In this document: piece after piece, positions 34,506-46,351 of the stretch | How the letters are laid out: each line of letters starts with the position of its first letter | How positions within the stretch are numbered: the first letter of the stretch is position 1 | Assembly (NCBI GenBank): GCA_025330725.1 | Contig: JAIWND010000022.1 | Location: 124,001-188,000 of the forward strand | DNA from: Chlamydoabsidia padenii | Lineage: Eukaryota; Mucoromycota; Mucoromycetes; Mucorales; Cunninghamellaceae | Direction of reading: 5' to 3' | DNA: 64,000 nt | The notes under the pieces: generated by a model | What the model was told of the DNA's origin: nothing | Seen by the model: the letters and a program-made list of their open reading frames with translations, nothing else | Database searches by the model: none | Program-made: the position numbers and the translations under genes

Positions 34506-35784
34506 CTAGATAAAGAGTATGAATAGTAAAAGGGATATAATATATAAATTACAAAAATGTAAAGTACAAGGAGAAGAATCGGCACCAGAAGAAGAAACCA
34601 AGTGTGGCAAGAGAGCACTTCCAATACCCAAAGAAGAAGTGGAGAGCCGATAATCATCATCATCCGTCAAAGGATACGAATCAAACAGAAACAGCCGACC
34701 AATAGTTCCAGATGAAGTGAATGTGGTATGGCGATAACGACTTGAAGGTGTATCCCAATCGTCAGTGTCATTATCATTATCCGTGTGTGTTACAGCAGCA
34801 GGCGTGGTAAGTTGTTCAATGGTGAGATTCGTCGCATTAGAGATCCAGGGTAGCAAAGGAAGCAGATTGACAAAGCTTTCTGTGACAGTGGTGTTGGGAT
34901 GGACCATGGTCGGGCACGTAGGATGAGTAGGATCAGAATCACGGACACCGTAGATTCTTGCCAATGTGCCAATCACAATAGGTGTCTTTTGTTGGTCGTT
35001 GGTCAAGTGAGCTACTAATGGACTACCAGAATCCCCGTGGCACGCCATTTGATTGCTCGTACCGTCTGTCGCTACCGCATTCACCATTTTACTCGTCAAA
35101 GGCTGATAGTCATTGACCTGAAGAGTAATGTGTTGTAAGAGCGTTGATTCCGGCAGATTAGTCGCTTGATATCCATATCCAATTAAAGTTCCTAATTCAA
35201 AAAAAAAGAGAGAGAAAGAAAGAAAAAAAGAAATGAGGGTCTCGCCTTTTTTTTTTTTTTTTTAAAGAAATGCGAGCGGGATTTAGATTAAGTGTACCTT
35301 TCAAACGACGATCACTTGGATCAGGCGATCCAATGGCCGCTTTAGTAACATACTTGGATGGAGCCAATGCAGAAGCCAATGTCAAGATAGCTACATCATA
35401 TTCCTGCGGCCTGTCTGTTGGTTTATCCGCATCACCTTCATCATACGCAGGATGGATCACCCAGTCTACCACATTCATCATGCGTTGTTGTCGACGATCA
35501 GCATTTCCATAACCTACAAAATACGGATTCCTTTGTTTTGCATTGATAAAAGTGGATGGATGAGGACTGCCCAGGACGCAATGAGCAGCTGTGAGTACTT
35601 GAGGAGGATTCAAACTCAGAAGAGTGCCTCCACACACATGCGGGTTGCCGAGCATGACATAAAATGGATACCGTGTGCTGTCTGTCACTGTGGTGCCTTG
35701 TTGTATGCATGATATGGTTATTATATAGTGAAGGAGGATGATTATCATAGAAGACTGGTATCGTAGTAAACCATTTGACCGCAT
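34506..35784 (-). CDS. trypsin-like serine protease with GPI-like tail
   Basis: Two exons (35,784-35,298 and 35,191-34,506) encode 390 residues. A hydrophobic N-terminal segment (SSMIIILLHYIITISC) looks like a signal peptide. The S1 catalytic triad is visible: His in VLTAAHCVLG, Asp in EYDVAILTLA, Ser in MACHGDSGSPLV. After the protease domain come about 130 residues rich in Thr, Asp and Ser, then SSSGADSS and a hydrophobic end (IISLLLFILFI), the layout of a GPI-anchor signal. This suggests a secreted, cell-surface protease. An ATG upstream in a poly-Phe stretch was rejected in favour of the one before the signal peptide. Substrate unknown. Confidence 0.85.
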
Positions 35785-36082
35785 TGCCCTTTTTTTTTTA
35801 TGTGATGTGAGAAGAGAAGGAGGAAGGTAAAAAAAAAAAAAAAGACAAGACAAAAAAAAAAAAAAAAAAAAAAAGGAAGGGAGGGAGGTTACATACATTT
35901 CCCATATTCCCATTCCTCGCAAAATAGCGGGGTCGCATTGTATAAAAGTCCATCCCTGACAAAAAAAAAAACACCATCCTTTTAATATGATTCAATATAT
36001 AAATGTAATATCCCAGTAGAGCCTAACAACTAATGTTAACAAACTATATAAAGACTAATAAAATAAATGATATAGCTAGACA

Positions 36083-38603
36083 CTAGTAGTTTTGAGCATA
36101 CGATTGTTGAGGGATATTGTAAGTTTGACCAGCAGGTGGAGCACCAGCATGAGGAGGATACATAGTTTGGTGAGTTTGTTGAGGAGTACCTTGATTGTAA
36201 ATCGGTTGTGTAGTATTGTATAGTTGATCTTGAGTACTGGTTCCAGCATATCCACCAGGTTGCACCGGTTGAGCCTGTTGTTGAAGGTGAGCTGGGTTAT
36301 TGTAGTTTTCAGAAGCAGGTGGGTATCCTTGACCAGTGTTGGTGGTAGCAGTATATGAAGGTTGAGTTGAGTAGTTTGCGTATCCGGGCGATTGTGTGTT
36401 CGTATCATAAGTCGCAGGTTGTTGTTGTGGAGACAGTTGAGGGACAGATGATTCTGGTGGAAATCCACCATAGGAAGGTTGTTGCACAGGTTGCTGTTGT
36501 GGAGATGAAATGGTACCTTGTTGTTGATAACCAAAAGCTTGTTGTGGTTGTGGTGTGGGTGCAGGTGGTGTTTGTTGCTGTAGTTGATAAGGTTGGTTAG
36601 GATATCCATAACTCTGTTGTTGATTTTGTTGTACTTGTCGATGATCGTAGCTAGGGGTACCATAGGCACCGGTGGGTACTACTAGAATAAAACAAAAATG
36701 TGAGTATATCTAAGTTTTAGATAAATTTTAGTACTTACTTCCAGGAGTTGAGTACCTTGCAATAGAGTCATTCAACATATGATCATACATGGTCCGGGCT
36801 TGAAGAAACTTTTCATTCAAGGCAACAAGTTCATCTATATTGCATACAAAAGATAGTTAATAACAGCAGATCCAATCATCCATTTTTCTATCTTACCTTT
36901 TTTCAGACTGTATTTTTCAATCAATCGGACCAGTTTAGGACGAATTGCCAGTGAGCCATTGTATAGGGTTTGAAGTTCATCATTTTCCGAGAAGGCGTCC
37001 TTGCGAGGATCAATATTTGCCAAGATGTCCAAGAGTCTATCCACATTTCGTATTTCACCCATCACTTCTGATTCCATTTCGGCTTCCTTCATGAGATCGG
37101 CTGGAGTGGGGTCGACAATTTTTTCCTATGTAAAAGCCAAAAAAAAAAAAAAAAGAAAAAAAAAAAAAGATGAGTATGACCATTCATTCACTGATTGTTT
37201 TCTATATAACATACCACATAGTTCACAGGGAAGATACCAGTCTTGCCACGAAGTTCACCTTTCCACCAATCACGATAGACACTTTCAATCACACGAATTA
37301 TGTCACCTTTTTGGAAACCAAGTTCACCCTGTTCAGTAGGTTGAAAGTCATACAATGCACGTACACGAGACACCTTAGCTTCTTCAGGAGCCTATACAGT
37401 AAAAAATGGATGATTAGTTTTACAGCAAACAAGCAGCCTTTTCTATTCTTTTTTTCTAACTTACGTTGGCAGACACAGTTGAAGTATTAGCAGTGGTATT
37501 GTTGTCAGTGTTGCTTGTAGTGGTTTTGGGTACAGCTGTTGTTGTAAAAGATGAGGCCTAACAAAACAAAACCATTTGGATTAGTAAAAAAAAAAAAAGA
37601 TTATCATTTTACCTTTCAATGATCTACATACCCGATAAGAGGAGCGATTCTCTGTTTCTGACAAAGATAAAGCCAGAGCTAGTTGGAATTCTTCTTCTTC
37701 TTTTTGCTTGTCGAGTTCAGACTAATAGGACACCATATAAGATTAGTAGGAATTCATTTATAATCGCGCATTGTTTCTATTTTATTACCTGAGTGAATTC
37801 CTTCTTTGGTTTTTGAGGATTGGGAAAGTGGATCCCTTCGGCACGGAGAGAGTGATAGACATCATTCATCAAGCCAAGGCTAGAGTCAGCGCGGAATTCA
37901 AAAGAGCAAGTCTGGATTAGCTCCAAAGACCGTTTACGCACTTGTTCATGAGTAGACTAAAGAGAGAGAGAGAGAAAGTTAAACATCAACCTATATCGTA
38001 TATCCTTGTCAGTATTTACCTTTTCATGTATCAACTTGCTAAGAGTGTTCGTAAATGTTCTTGACGATATTTCACGGTGGACAGTAACGTCGCAGTTCTT
38101 GACCAAAGCATCCGTTAACTACAATACAATCAATGGTTTAGTAAAAAGCAATTGTATATGTTTCCTTTTTTAATAGTTTTACCGCAAGAGCATATAGTTG
38201 CACATTAGCATTCCTATGCCCAAGTCTTTTTTGTACAGCAGCAATACAGTCTCGGGCACTATGTCCAAATAAGATGACGGTTAGTATAGTCTACCTTTTT
38301 TTTTTTTTTTTGCCAAGCAAACGACCTGCAGGATTTCGCTTGGCAAGGTCAAGAAATGACAAGATGACAATTATTTCTTTACCTATCGGGAGGACTTTTG
38401 GAGACTTTATCACAGACCAGGAGAATAGCATCCCAGTTTTCAGAGGTGAGGTTTTCATCAGTGGCAGTATCTACATGGTAAGGTAAAAGAGTAATAATTG
38501 TAGTTAGTGTGTATTCCCAAAAAGGTGGATGATACATGACAAGATAAGTGTCTTTTAATACTTACTGACAAGTTCTTCAAAAGGATTGGGTTTAGAAAAC
38601 ATT
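36083..38603 (-). CDS. HSE1: Hse1/STAM, ESCRT-0 subunit
   Basis: The start [19 protein letters not shown] leads into a VHS domain ([36 protein letters not shown]). A ubiquitin-interacting motif follows ([15 protein letters not shown]), then an SH3 domain ([38 protein letters not shown]). Next is a coiled GAT-like region ([38 protein letters not shown]). The tail is Gln/Pro/Tyr-rich. This is the exact layout of fungal Hse1. With Vps27 it sorts ubiquitinated membrane proteins into multivesicular endosomes. About ten exons are inferred; the start is fixed by conserved sequence. TTCAAATCCCGCC lies 101 bp upstream. Confidence 0.95.
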
Positions 38604-39033
38604 GTTAAAGTGGTGAATGGATGTAAAGAAGAAAAAAAAGAAGAAGAGAATTAGTAAATCTGGGACGGATGCTTCATCACCAGGAAAAAAAAAAAAACCA
38701 TAATTCAAATCCCGCCCGCAGCTGATTTACATTTAACCTACTGGCTCCTTCGACAAGGTAGATCGTCAAGTAGCCCACTGGGTAAAGTCAGTTAGGTAAA
38801 AGGAGACAGAAGACAATTTGGACAACAACAACAAAAAAAAGACGGTTTTATTGCTATTAACATGCTTGTATGTATGTATATAGGGATAAAAGATGTGAGC
38901 AGCTATTGTAAAACAGGAGACAAGGATAAAAAAGTACAAGGAAGGTAAGTTAGACATAATGATCAAGGTAGAAGGGGTGATAAACACTAGGGAAAGGAGA
39001 GAGAGAGAGAGAGAGAGAGAGTCCATATATACT
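38604..39033. other. spacer between HSE1 and the RBMS-like gene
   Basis: HSE1 promoter at the left and 3' UTR of the RBMS-like gene at the right, with a (GA)n run at 38,998-39,021. No gene seen. Confidence 0.5.
38704..38716 (-). promoter_or_regulatory. GC-core promoter motif upstream of HSE1
   Basis: TTCAAATCCCGCC on the plus strand (GGCGGGATTTGAA on the gene strand), 101 bp before the start codon. Confidence 0.5.
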
Positions 39034-40890
39034 TTATTCAGTCACATTTTCCTTCTTGTCTAAAGTGGATTCGGTGATATTCAAATCCTTTTCTACAGAG
39101 CGAGTCAAATCATCCAGGTCTTGGTGCTTGGTATCTTCATGATGATGAAGAGTCGATGGATCTGTTGGTAATGAGGTAACGGGGGCATATCTGTAAAGAA
39201 GATGAGTGAGTACCTATGGATAATTAATGCATAATTACTTACTGAGAAGGATATGTCATGGTGGTAGGATTCAAAGGAGCAATCCCCAGCATAGTTTCAG
39301 GTGTGATTGGCATCATATGTCGCATAGGAGGGAATCCAGCAGACATGGATTGGAATTCCCGTGAACGGACCACACGTTTACGAGAAGTTTGATTCTTCAA
39401 CTTCTTTTGTGCAGGAGAGTCGGCAAAGCGGACTTGTAAAGATGCTGATGACCCGGCGACGACATGACCATTAAATCGTTCGATGATAGAAACTGCTGCA
39501 AGTCGATCACACATTCTAGATTTAAAACAAGGGGATTAGTATCAGCTTTAGAGAAGTAGATCTTTTATTGTTACCTTGCGAATCCAACTCCACGACTGAT
39601 ACCAGATTGAGGATCACGCAGAATACGATTTGATACTGTTTGGAAGGGTTGGAATAGTTCTTCAAGTTTCTATTATTATATATATCAAAAAAAAAAAAAA
39701 GTATCGAGTTAAGTCAAGATGATTCCCTTTTCTAGTCATTTACTTACTTGTTCAGTCATATCCAAAGGCAAGTTGGAGATATAGATATTAGTAGATGTTT
39801 CGTCTTGCAAGTTTCGTAAACGCGAGCTGAATGATTCTTGACCAACACGAGCAAAGGAAGCCTGTAAACCAGCATTATTCAATCCATCAATAGCGGTGTG
39901 ACAATCAGCCTCCTTTTCAAACAATGCGAATCCATATCCTTTGCATTCACCCGTCTTTTGATCCAAGATAGCTTTAGAAGATGTTACTGGTCCATACCTA
40001 TCATTCAAAGAAAAAAGAAAAAAGAAGAAGAAGATTAGCTGAATACATAAGAATGAATAAATCACTTACGCTTTGCATAATTCCAAAAAAGAGTCATCAG
40101 TAGTCGAAGAAGATAATCCACGTACATAGATGTTTTGAGGATGATAATTCATTGACAGTTCTTCTTGAGTCGCTTGTTGATTGTAAGAATGTTCACCCAA
40201 TGTAATGTTTTGTGGATGTTGATGAGATTGTTGTTGATACTGGACTTGTTGATGTCGCTTTCTATCATATTGCTGGTGGTGTTGATGATGATGGTGAGTA
40301 GTTGGTACATGATAAGGTCCAGGGAGAGCCACCATTTGATGAGGAGGAGATCCAACAGGGGTTCCAGTCAGCACAGGCGATGAGATATGCAGAGGTGGAA
40401 AAGGAGGATGAACAGAGTGAGTTGGAAGAACATAGGTGGCGTGTGAAGTTGGTGACAAAGTAACGTTCCCACCACTGCTGACAACACCTTGATATTGGAA
40501 GGTAGGACTGAATGGTGGACTTGTTGGATTCATTGGTGGTGATTGAGGGTGTAGTGCTGGAGACCCAGGATAACTTTGGTAATCCGAATAATAAAATTGA
40601 GGACTAACAGGATAGATAACATAGGTTTGCTGTTGCTGTTGCTGTTGTTGCTGTTGCTGTTGTTGAGGGTCATTAGGATCATACCCATTCGCTTGAAGTT
40701 CATATGCCATGTTCGGGTCAATGTAACCATAAGGAGGATAGGAAGGTGATACTGGTGCGATAAACCGATGACCAGCTGGAGATGAAGAGGGTCGACCAGA
40801 ATTAGAAGGAGTCGATGTTCCAGTAGCTGCAGTGGAAGGAGAAGGAGTTCCATCCACAGTACTAGCCACCGTTTCAACAGGCGTTGTCAT
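39034..40890 (-). CDS. RNA-binding protein with two RRMs (RBMS/MSSP-like)
   Basis: A long Ser/Pro/Gln-rich N-terminus with a glutamine run (40,622-40,664) precedes two RRMs. RRM1 has NIYVRGLSSSTTDDSFLELC and GECKGYGFALFEKEADCHTA. RRM2 has NIYISNLPLDMTEQ, RILRDPQSGISRGVGFARM. The RNP1 octamers and the spacing match animal RBMS/MSSP proteins and their fungal relatives. The C-terminal part is short and acidic (HQDLDDLTRSVEKDLN). Expected role is binding of AU-rich or single-stranded nucleic acid in post-transcriptional control; the target is not deducible. The stop at 39,034 lies in a short last exon. Confidence 0.88.
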
Positions 40891-41730
40891 ATCAAACTAC
40901 ACATATAAAGGGAGGTACGTAGATGAGTAAAAGGCTTTATCATTATAACTAAAAGGACGAATGGTTTCAAGAGTTGCCTCCATCCGTTTTTTTTTTTTTG
41001 TTTTACCTTCTTCACCAAACGATAAAAAAGGGGTCAAGATAAGGGAAGATAAGAGAGTGTTTTATTCTTGTTAAAAAAAAGAAGATGAGGTCAACTTTTG
41101 TGATGAAAGACAAGCAACAATTAAAGTAAAGAAGAAGAAGAAGAAGGAAAAAAAAAAAAAAAAAAGAGAAGGAAGAAGAGACATGACTAGGCGAGTGAAT
41201 TTAAAAATTTTAAAGTGACCCTCGGGCGCCATATCCTTAAATGGCTTCACCGGGCCTGGAATTGGTTTCTTCCAATGAAAACGAGCCATAAAGACGGGAT
41301 TTAAATAATATGAAATGGGGCAAATGATGAACGATCGTCCTTATTATCATGAAAAAGACAGGGTTACGTGATTCACCTTCCAAGGCCCTTCTTTAGGTCA
41401 CAATAATGAGATCCCAAACGATGAACTCTTTTGGCCACAATACAGCTTTTATACATGTTTACCTGATTTTTATGAATTTTTGATAATCTGCTTTATTAAA
41501 GTATCTATCCCATGAACAGGGCTCAATTCAATGTACCTCACGTTTATTCAAAAAAGGTCGGTAATTGTCCTGAAGCAATGGCTTCTAGTGAAGGGCATAC
41601 TGTATCGAGATGGACCTAGCTTTTGCTGCATGATTTTGTTTTTCAAATCCCGCGCTTGAAATATATTTCCAATCCCGCCCTTGGGGAAAAGGAAAACAAA
41701 AAATCCTCTTTTTTCCAATTCTCACACAAG
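40891..41730. other. divergent intergenic region with a short unassigned ORF
   Basis: Contains promoters for both neighbours. A minus-strand frame from an ATG at 41,289 (MARFHWKKPIPGPVKPFKD ...) runs into a poly-Phe stretch; it could be a first exon or an upstream ORF, but I cannot link it to a gene. GACGGGATTTAAATA lies just 5' of that ATG. Confidence 0.35.
41641..41679 (+). promoter_or_regulatory. two GC-core promoter motifs upstream of the small membrane protein gene
   Basis: TTTCAAATCCCGC at 41,641 and TTCCAATCCCGCC at 41,667, about 80 and 52 bp before the start codon at 41,731. Confidence 0.5.
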
Positions 41731-42503
41731 ATGGACAGCGACATTTACAATCACGTTTACGAACGTATCAATGAATATAAACTCACACCTGAAGAAACAC
41801 AAGCAATTGAGAAGGCCAAACGACAATTGAATCGACATGCTATAATTGGTGGTATTGGACTTGCTTCCGCATCCTTCTTTATCGGTAAATATATAAAACA
41901 TTCTTTTTATCAAATACCCAACTAACTAACACTTCTTTATTTTGTAATAGGTATCAAACGCAGAATGAATCCTATACCTCTTGGGCTATTCACTACCGCG
42001 GGTATGTTTATGGGAACACAAATAGGGTTTGGCACCGGCGCGATGGCTGGCATTCATACTATCAAAAGCTTACCTAACCCTGATCGATTGATCAATCTGG
42101 TGAAAGAAGTTCAGTAAGTATACTATAAAACTCAACATCACTCTTAACTCTATTTGATACTAGAACCGATATGTTGGCGGCAAGAGGACTTGTTATGGAT
42201 GGACCCAGATCACCACCACGACCTATGACAGACAGCGAACGAGACCAATACCAAAAGAAACTACACGAAAAACAAAACAATCATACGGATGACTGGCAAT
42301 CCTCTGATCAACTATCAAGCTACAACGATGACCAGACCTGGGAAAGGAAAAACGATCAACGCCAACAAACGGATCCATGGAACGATACTTTTGCAAAATC
42401 CCGAGATGGTTTGGTACTGGCTGAAAAAGAATGGATGGACAAGGATGGATCACCTTCTTCAATTACACCTAGCAAAAACAAATGGGGCGATGACATGTCA
42501 TAG
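41731..42503 (+). CDS. small membrane protein with glycine-rich hairpin, function unknown
   Basis: Three exons (41,731-41,884, 41,951-42,113, 42,164-42,503) encode 218 residues. The N-terminus MDSDIYNHVYERINEYKL is helical and charged. Two adjacent glycine/alanine-rich hydrophobic stretches follow (IIGGIGLASASFFIG and GMFMGTQIGFGTGAMAG), suggesting a membrane hairpin. The C-terminal half is hydrophilic, rich in Asp, Gln and Trp (ERDQYQKKLHEKQ, KNKWGDDMS). I do not recognise the family. An earlier in-frame ATG at 41,623 is possible but would place the start inside the promoter motifs. Confidence 0.75.
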
Positions 42504-42679
42504 TTTAGCATTACAGTAGTTTCCATAAAGTTGTTGTTTATTTGATATGATATGATAATAATAAAAAATTGTCTTTGTTTATAATGTAATATGCAGGTAT
42601 TAGAAAGGTGTACGATTAAAAATACAATTTAGGGTAATGGAGGATGCTATACTAGTAAAGTGGTGTGATTTTAAACAAG

Positions 42680-45169
42680 TTATGTATTTGATGATGCTGT
42701 TGATGCCAAACTGGAGGTGGTATTTGTCAGAGTGGTGGGGGGTTGAATTTGTACGGAGATTGGATGTAAAGTGGTATCGGCATCATCACCAGTTGTGTTG
42801 TTATTGTCCCCACCACCGCGAATATACAGAGGTCCACAATTGCCAATCTGAAATGGATACTTGCTTGCATTCTTTTTTTGTACTTTCTCCATATGGATCA
42901 AGGTTGCTGCTGCTGTTTGAGGATGGTGAGCATCGACACTATAATATCCAATGTCGCATCCAAATATGAGATCGATTTCCTCGAGGGATTTGCCCTGCAA
43001 CAAATGAGATAATTAGTTATATATACACACACACCCAGCCATGTTTAAATCCTTACCTTTGTTTCCGGGAAGTAAAAATACACACATATGACAATGACAG
43101 CACAGCAGCAGGCAAAGACAATAAAACTTCCTCCATGAGTTTCCATTAGCATAGGAGTGTAGAATTCAAACACCGCAAAGTTGAGCAGCCAACCAAAACC
43201 ATTTGTAATTGAGAGTGCTTTTGCCCGTACACCTAAAAGAGAGATTATGCATTGTTAACAAGGTCATCTATATCATTTCTCTATTATAGCTTACCTTGGC
43301 CATAAAGTTCGGTTGGATAGACCCAGCCCAAGCTCCCCCAAGAATAAGCGAATATGGCGACATAAATGTATTCCATACATACAAAAGCAATGGCTTCTCG
43401 TTTGATTTGACCTTCAAAGTAGTATCCATCAGTCCCTTCATCAAATGTCGCATAAATATCTTCACTATATAAAAAGTTGGACATCATAGAGAGAGCGGCC
43501 ATGATAACAAGACATATGCACAATAAGGCTGCACTAACCACCATCGTTGATCTTCGACTAAACTTATCAATCTAGTATATATAACAAACAAACAAAAAAA
43601 CCGTACAGATTTTGTCAGTATACAAAGACAGACGAATTGGATACTAATGCATACTTATTACTTACAAAAAAGATAGCTGGGATTGTTGCCACCATATTGA
43701 TTGATGTGCCAATGCAGTCGGCAAATAAGGCAGTATTCTTGACATGCATGCCAGATCGATTTAGCACTTGAGGAGCAAATAATCTAATCAAAAGTGCAGA
43801 GATCAAAAAGTGTCAGTAAAAATTAACATAAGAATATATGATGTGTACTTACAAGATAGGATTAATACCAGTGAGTTGCTGGAAAGCTTGAGTAAGTATC
43901 CCCAATAAAAGCCGCCGCCGATTGTCTTCTGGTGGTCCCGAAAACAGCCTGGAGTAACTTGCATAGTTCTTGAATGTTTTTTCGTAAGAGATAGTTTGTT
44001 GCATAGACACATATTCCATGTAGACGTCAGGATGATTGGAAGAGCCATCGCCACGGATCTTGGACAGAACAATTAAAGCATCGCTATCATAGTTTCGATA
44101 CATGAGATATCTCGGACTTTCAGGGATAAAGTAGATCATTATGAGAAGGACAAGACAAGGTATAACTTGAACGCCCATAGGTAACCTAAAAATAAAGTCA
44201 ATAGAGTAATAAGTATCTTGTCGACCTATTCTTCATTATGTTATTTTACCTCCATGATGATCCATTATTGATAGGCTTCGTACCGTAGGAGATCCAAGAT
44301 GCACAAAAGATACCAAGAGTAATAGCGTATTGATAGATGGTAATAAGACGACCACGTAGTTGCTTTGGGGCGATTTCGCTTTGATCTAAGAATAAAAAAG
44401 CAAGCATGATTAGTTCAATTGTCGTTTTATTCATGTGACTTACATAATGGAACCAGCATTGAATATATTCTACAGGACAAACAAAATGAGGTGAGTTTAG
44501 AGTGTCAGGCAGTAATTCTGCTGATATCATCGTTATTTTACCCAACGCAAACTCCAGTAAGAGCACGACCACAAAGTATGAGAGCCGAATTGTTGCCACC
44601 TGTTTGGAAGATGCTTCCTACCAAGAATAGAACACTGCTTGTAGTCATTAAAGCTTTTCGTCCAATCTGGTCCGCCAATTTCCCACCTGCCATAGAGCCA
44701 ACAAACGCACCAAGAAGCATGCTGGCAGAATACCAGCGAAGATGATTTGATTTTCCTATTTCTTCAACAAAGTAGGGCATAGCCGCCACAATTGCCATAA
44801 CGTTGAGATTGTATCTAGTTATAAAGTATAAACAAAAAGTCAAGTTAATATTGAATAATAGCTTGAGGTCAACTGCCACTTTCGTTGTTGAGATTACTGT
44901 ACCCGAACTACCCAAGAAGAGAGAGAAGGATAAAAGCAAAGCAAAGCAGTAATGAGTAAAACCATTAAATAAACATACACTGTTTTTTTTTCTTTACATT
45001 ACCAAGAATCCACCTATTGACAGTAAGCTAGGAAGTAACCCATGGAGTTCCTTTGTGTTAGCGATTGGTGTTATTTACCAGTTAAAACATCCGTCCCACT
45101 TATATTTATGTCGAAGACTTACCTACTATATATGTATACCCTGTTTGTTGCTGTCAAGTGGTACACCAT
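42680..45169 (-). CDS. MFS sugar transporter
   Basis: A sugar-porter family protein. Motifs: GGFLFGYNLNVMA in helix 1, GGKLADQIGRKALM in loop 2-3, IAEIAPKQLRGRLITIYQ, IPESPRYLM, QQLTGINPIL in helix 7, WVYPTELYGQGVRAKA and FPETKGKSLEEIDLIF after helix 12. These are PESPR, QQxTGxN and PETKG hallmarks of hexose:proton symporters. The N-terminus was rebuilt from exon 45,169-45,123 (MVYHLTATNRVYIYS), a 25-nt exon at 45,027-45,003 and a 5-nt microexon at 44,907-44,903; only this path gives an open frame with the GGFLFGY motif. The usual helix-1 Asp (GYDTG) is Asn here. The C-terminal tail is long and Thr/Asn-rich. Substrate not deducible. GGCGGGATTTAAAA lies 83 bp upstream. Confidence 0.88.
44903..44907 (-). 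other. 5-nt microexon of the MFS transporter gene
   Basis: TTCGG on the minus strand, preceded by TGGGTAG and followed by GTACAG. The upstream exon ends GGATTCTTG (45,003) and the downstream exon begins ATACAATCTC (44,814). Joining gives Gly-Phe-Leu-Phe-Gly-Tyr. Flanking introns are 95 and 88 nt. The intron after it starts with a sequence (GTACAGTAATCTCAAC) resembling the next exon (ATACAATCTCAAC), perhaps a small duplication. Confidence 0.72.
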
Positions 45170-46351
45170 TAGTTTAACTATTGTTGAATAATAAAAAAGG
45201 GAAAGAAAGAGCAAACCTTGCTGAAACAGAAAAGTGAATCTTGTAGGCGCCGGCGGGATTTAAAAACTCTTATGCCGACTTTCCATATTATCAAGCTTTT
45301 GATAAATTTCCGACTTGGTCTGTCAAAGTAAATATCGCAAGTGTCTATTATTCTAATGGGCATCATGATGATCATTGCAACCCTCATGCATGATAGAGAA
45401 AAAAAAGGAACTATGTATGTGTATACAAGTGGGAGATATCGTTCTCATCGAAATGAGATTTTTTCATGAACCATAGCTTACTTATGAGCTATGAATGCCA
45501 CTCACATACTAGAACAAATGTTGTAGGTGTATCGAAGAATAGACTACACTGTTTTCAATCGAGGCAAATAGTAAGGTGAAAGTTGGAAAAAAAAAGTCAG
45601 GGTCCAGATTGCGTTGTCGGGATGTGAATAAATCACTTATGTAAGCATCCGGTTCAAACTCAAAGACCCAGCAGTCAAACATGATAAAAGAGTTTCTATT
45701 CGCTTACCAATTTGAACCCAATCCAGTAAAAATAAAGAAACAGGATATAAAGGCGTGACATTACTGTGGTAAAGGAGTTCTATGTTTAGAAGAACGAACA
45801 AGTAAAAGAACAAATTCAATCACGGTGTTCGGTGTTTGATTTTCAGGCTGTCTTTTTTTTTTTTTTTTTTTTTTTCTCCAGAGAAAAAAGTTCTCACCCT
45901 GGTGTGCGGGGCTCAATAAGATCACAAATCAAAGTTATGACTAAATAATAATAAAAATGGATGAATCGGGACATGTAATGATCATGATTATGGCTTGTAC
46001 TGTTACCAGTTTCACAATGAACATGATCATTACTTGTTTAGATGTGAGGACAAAGTGGATTGGTCAAGAAAGGTTTTATGTAAGTGAGCTCACGGGAAAT
46101 TTTCCTTGGTTTCTTTTTAGAAACGGGAAAACAGGGTCCTGTATTAGATTACAAGTAACAGGGTAATTGGGTCCAACCCTTTAAATTTTAACACTCCGCC
46201 TAAAAAAATTGCCCCAGGATAAATCAACCGAAACCTCCCAATTTAATTGAGAGAGCAAAAAAAAAAAAAAAAGAAAAACCTTTTCCTCTTTCTTCCTCAT
46301 TAACTTTTTTTTTTCTTACTCTCTCCATCCCCCACATTTATCTAAACCATC
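45170..46351. other. divergent intergenic region, MFS transporter and hexokinase
   Basis: Promoters of both genes. Notable pieces: GGCGGGATTTAAAA at 45,252, a poly-T run near 45,855, an inverted repeat GTAATGATCATG / CATGATCATTAC around 45,975 and 46,023, and ACTCCGCCTAAAAAA near 46,192. Pyrimidine-rich DNA directly precedes the hexokinase ATG. No gene called. Confidence 0.5.
45252..45265 (-). promoter_or_regulatory. GC-core promoter motif upstream of the MFS transporter
   Basis: GGCGGGATTTAAAA on the plus strand, 83 bp upstream of the transporter start codon. Confidence 0.48.

Noticed and set aside
36355..36600. Plus-strand Val-rich frame opposite HSE1
   Set aside because: Antisense shadow of the Gln/Pro-rich Hse1 tail.
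45957..46166. 69-residue frame and inverted repeat GTAATGATCATG upstream of hexokinase
   Set aside because: No protein signature; the inverted repeat is short and AT-rich, so I list it only as part of the spacer.
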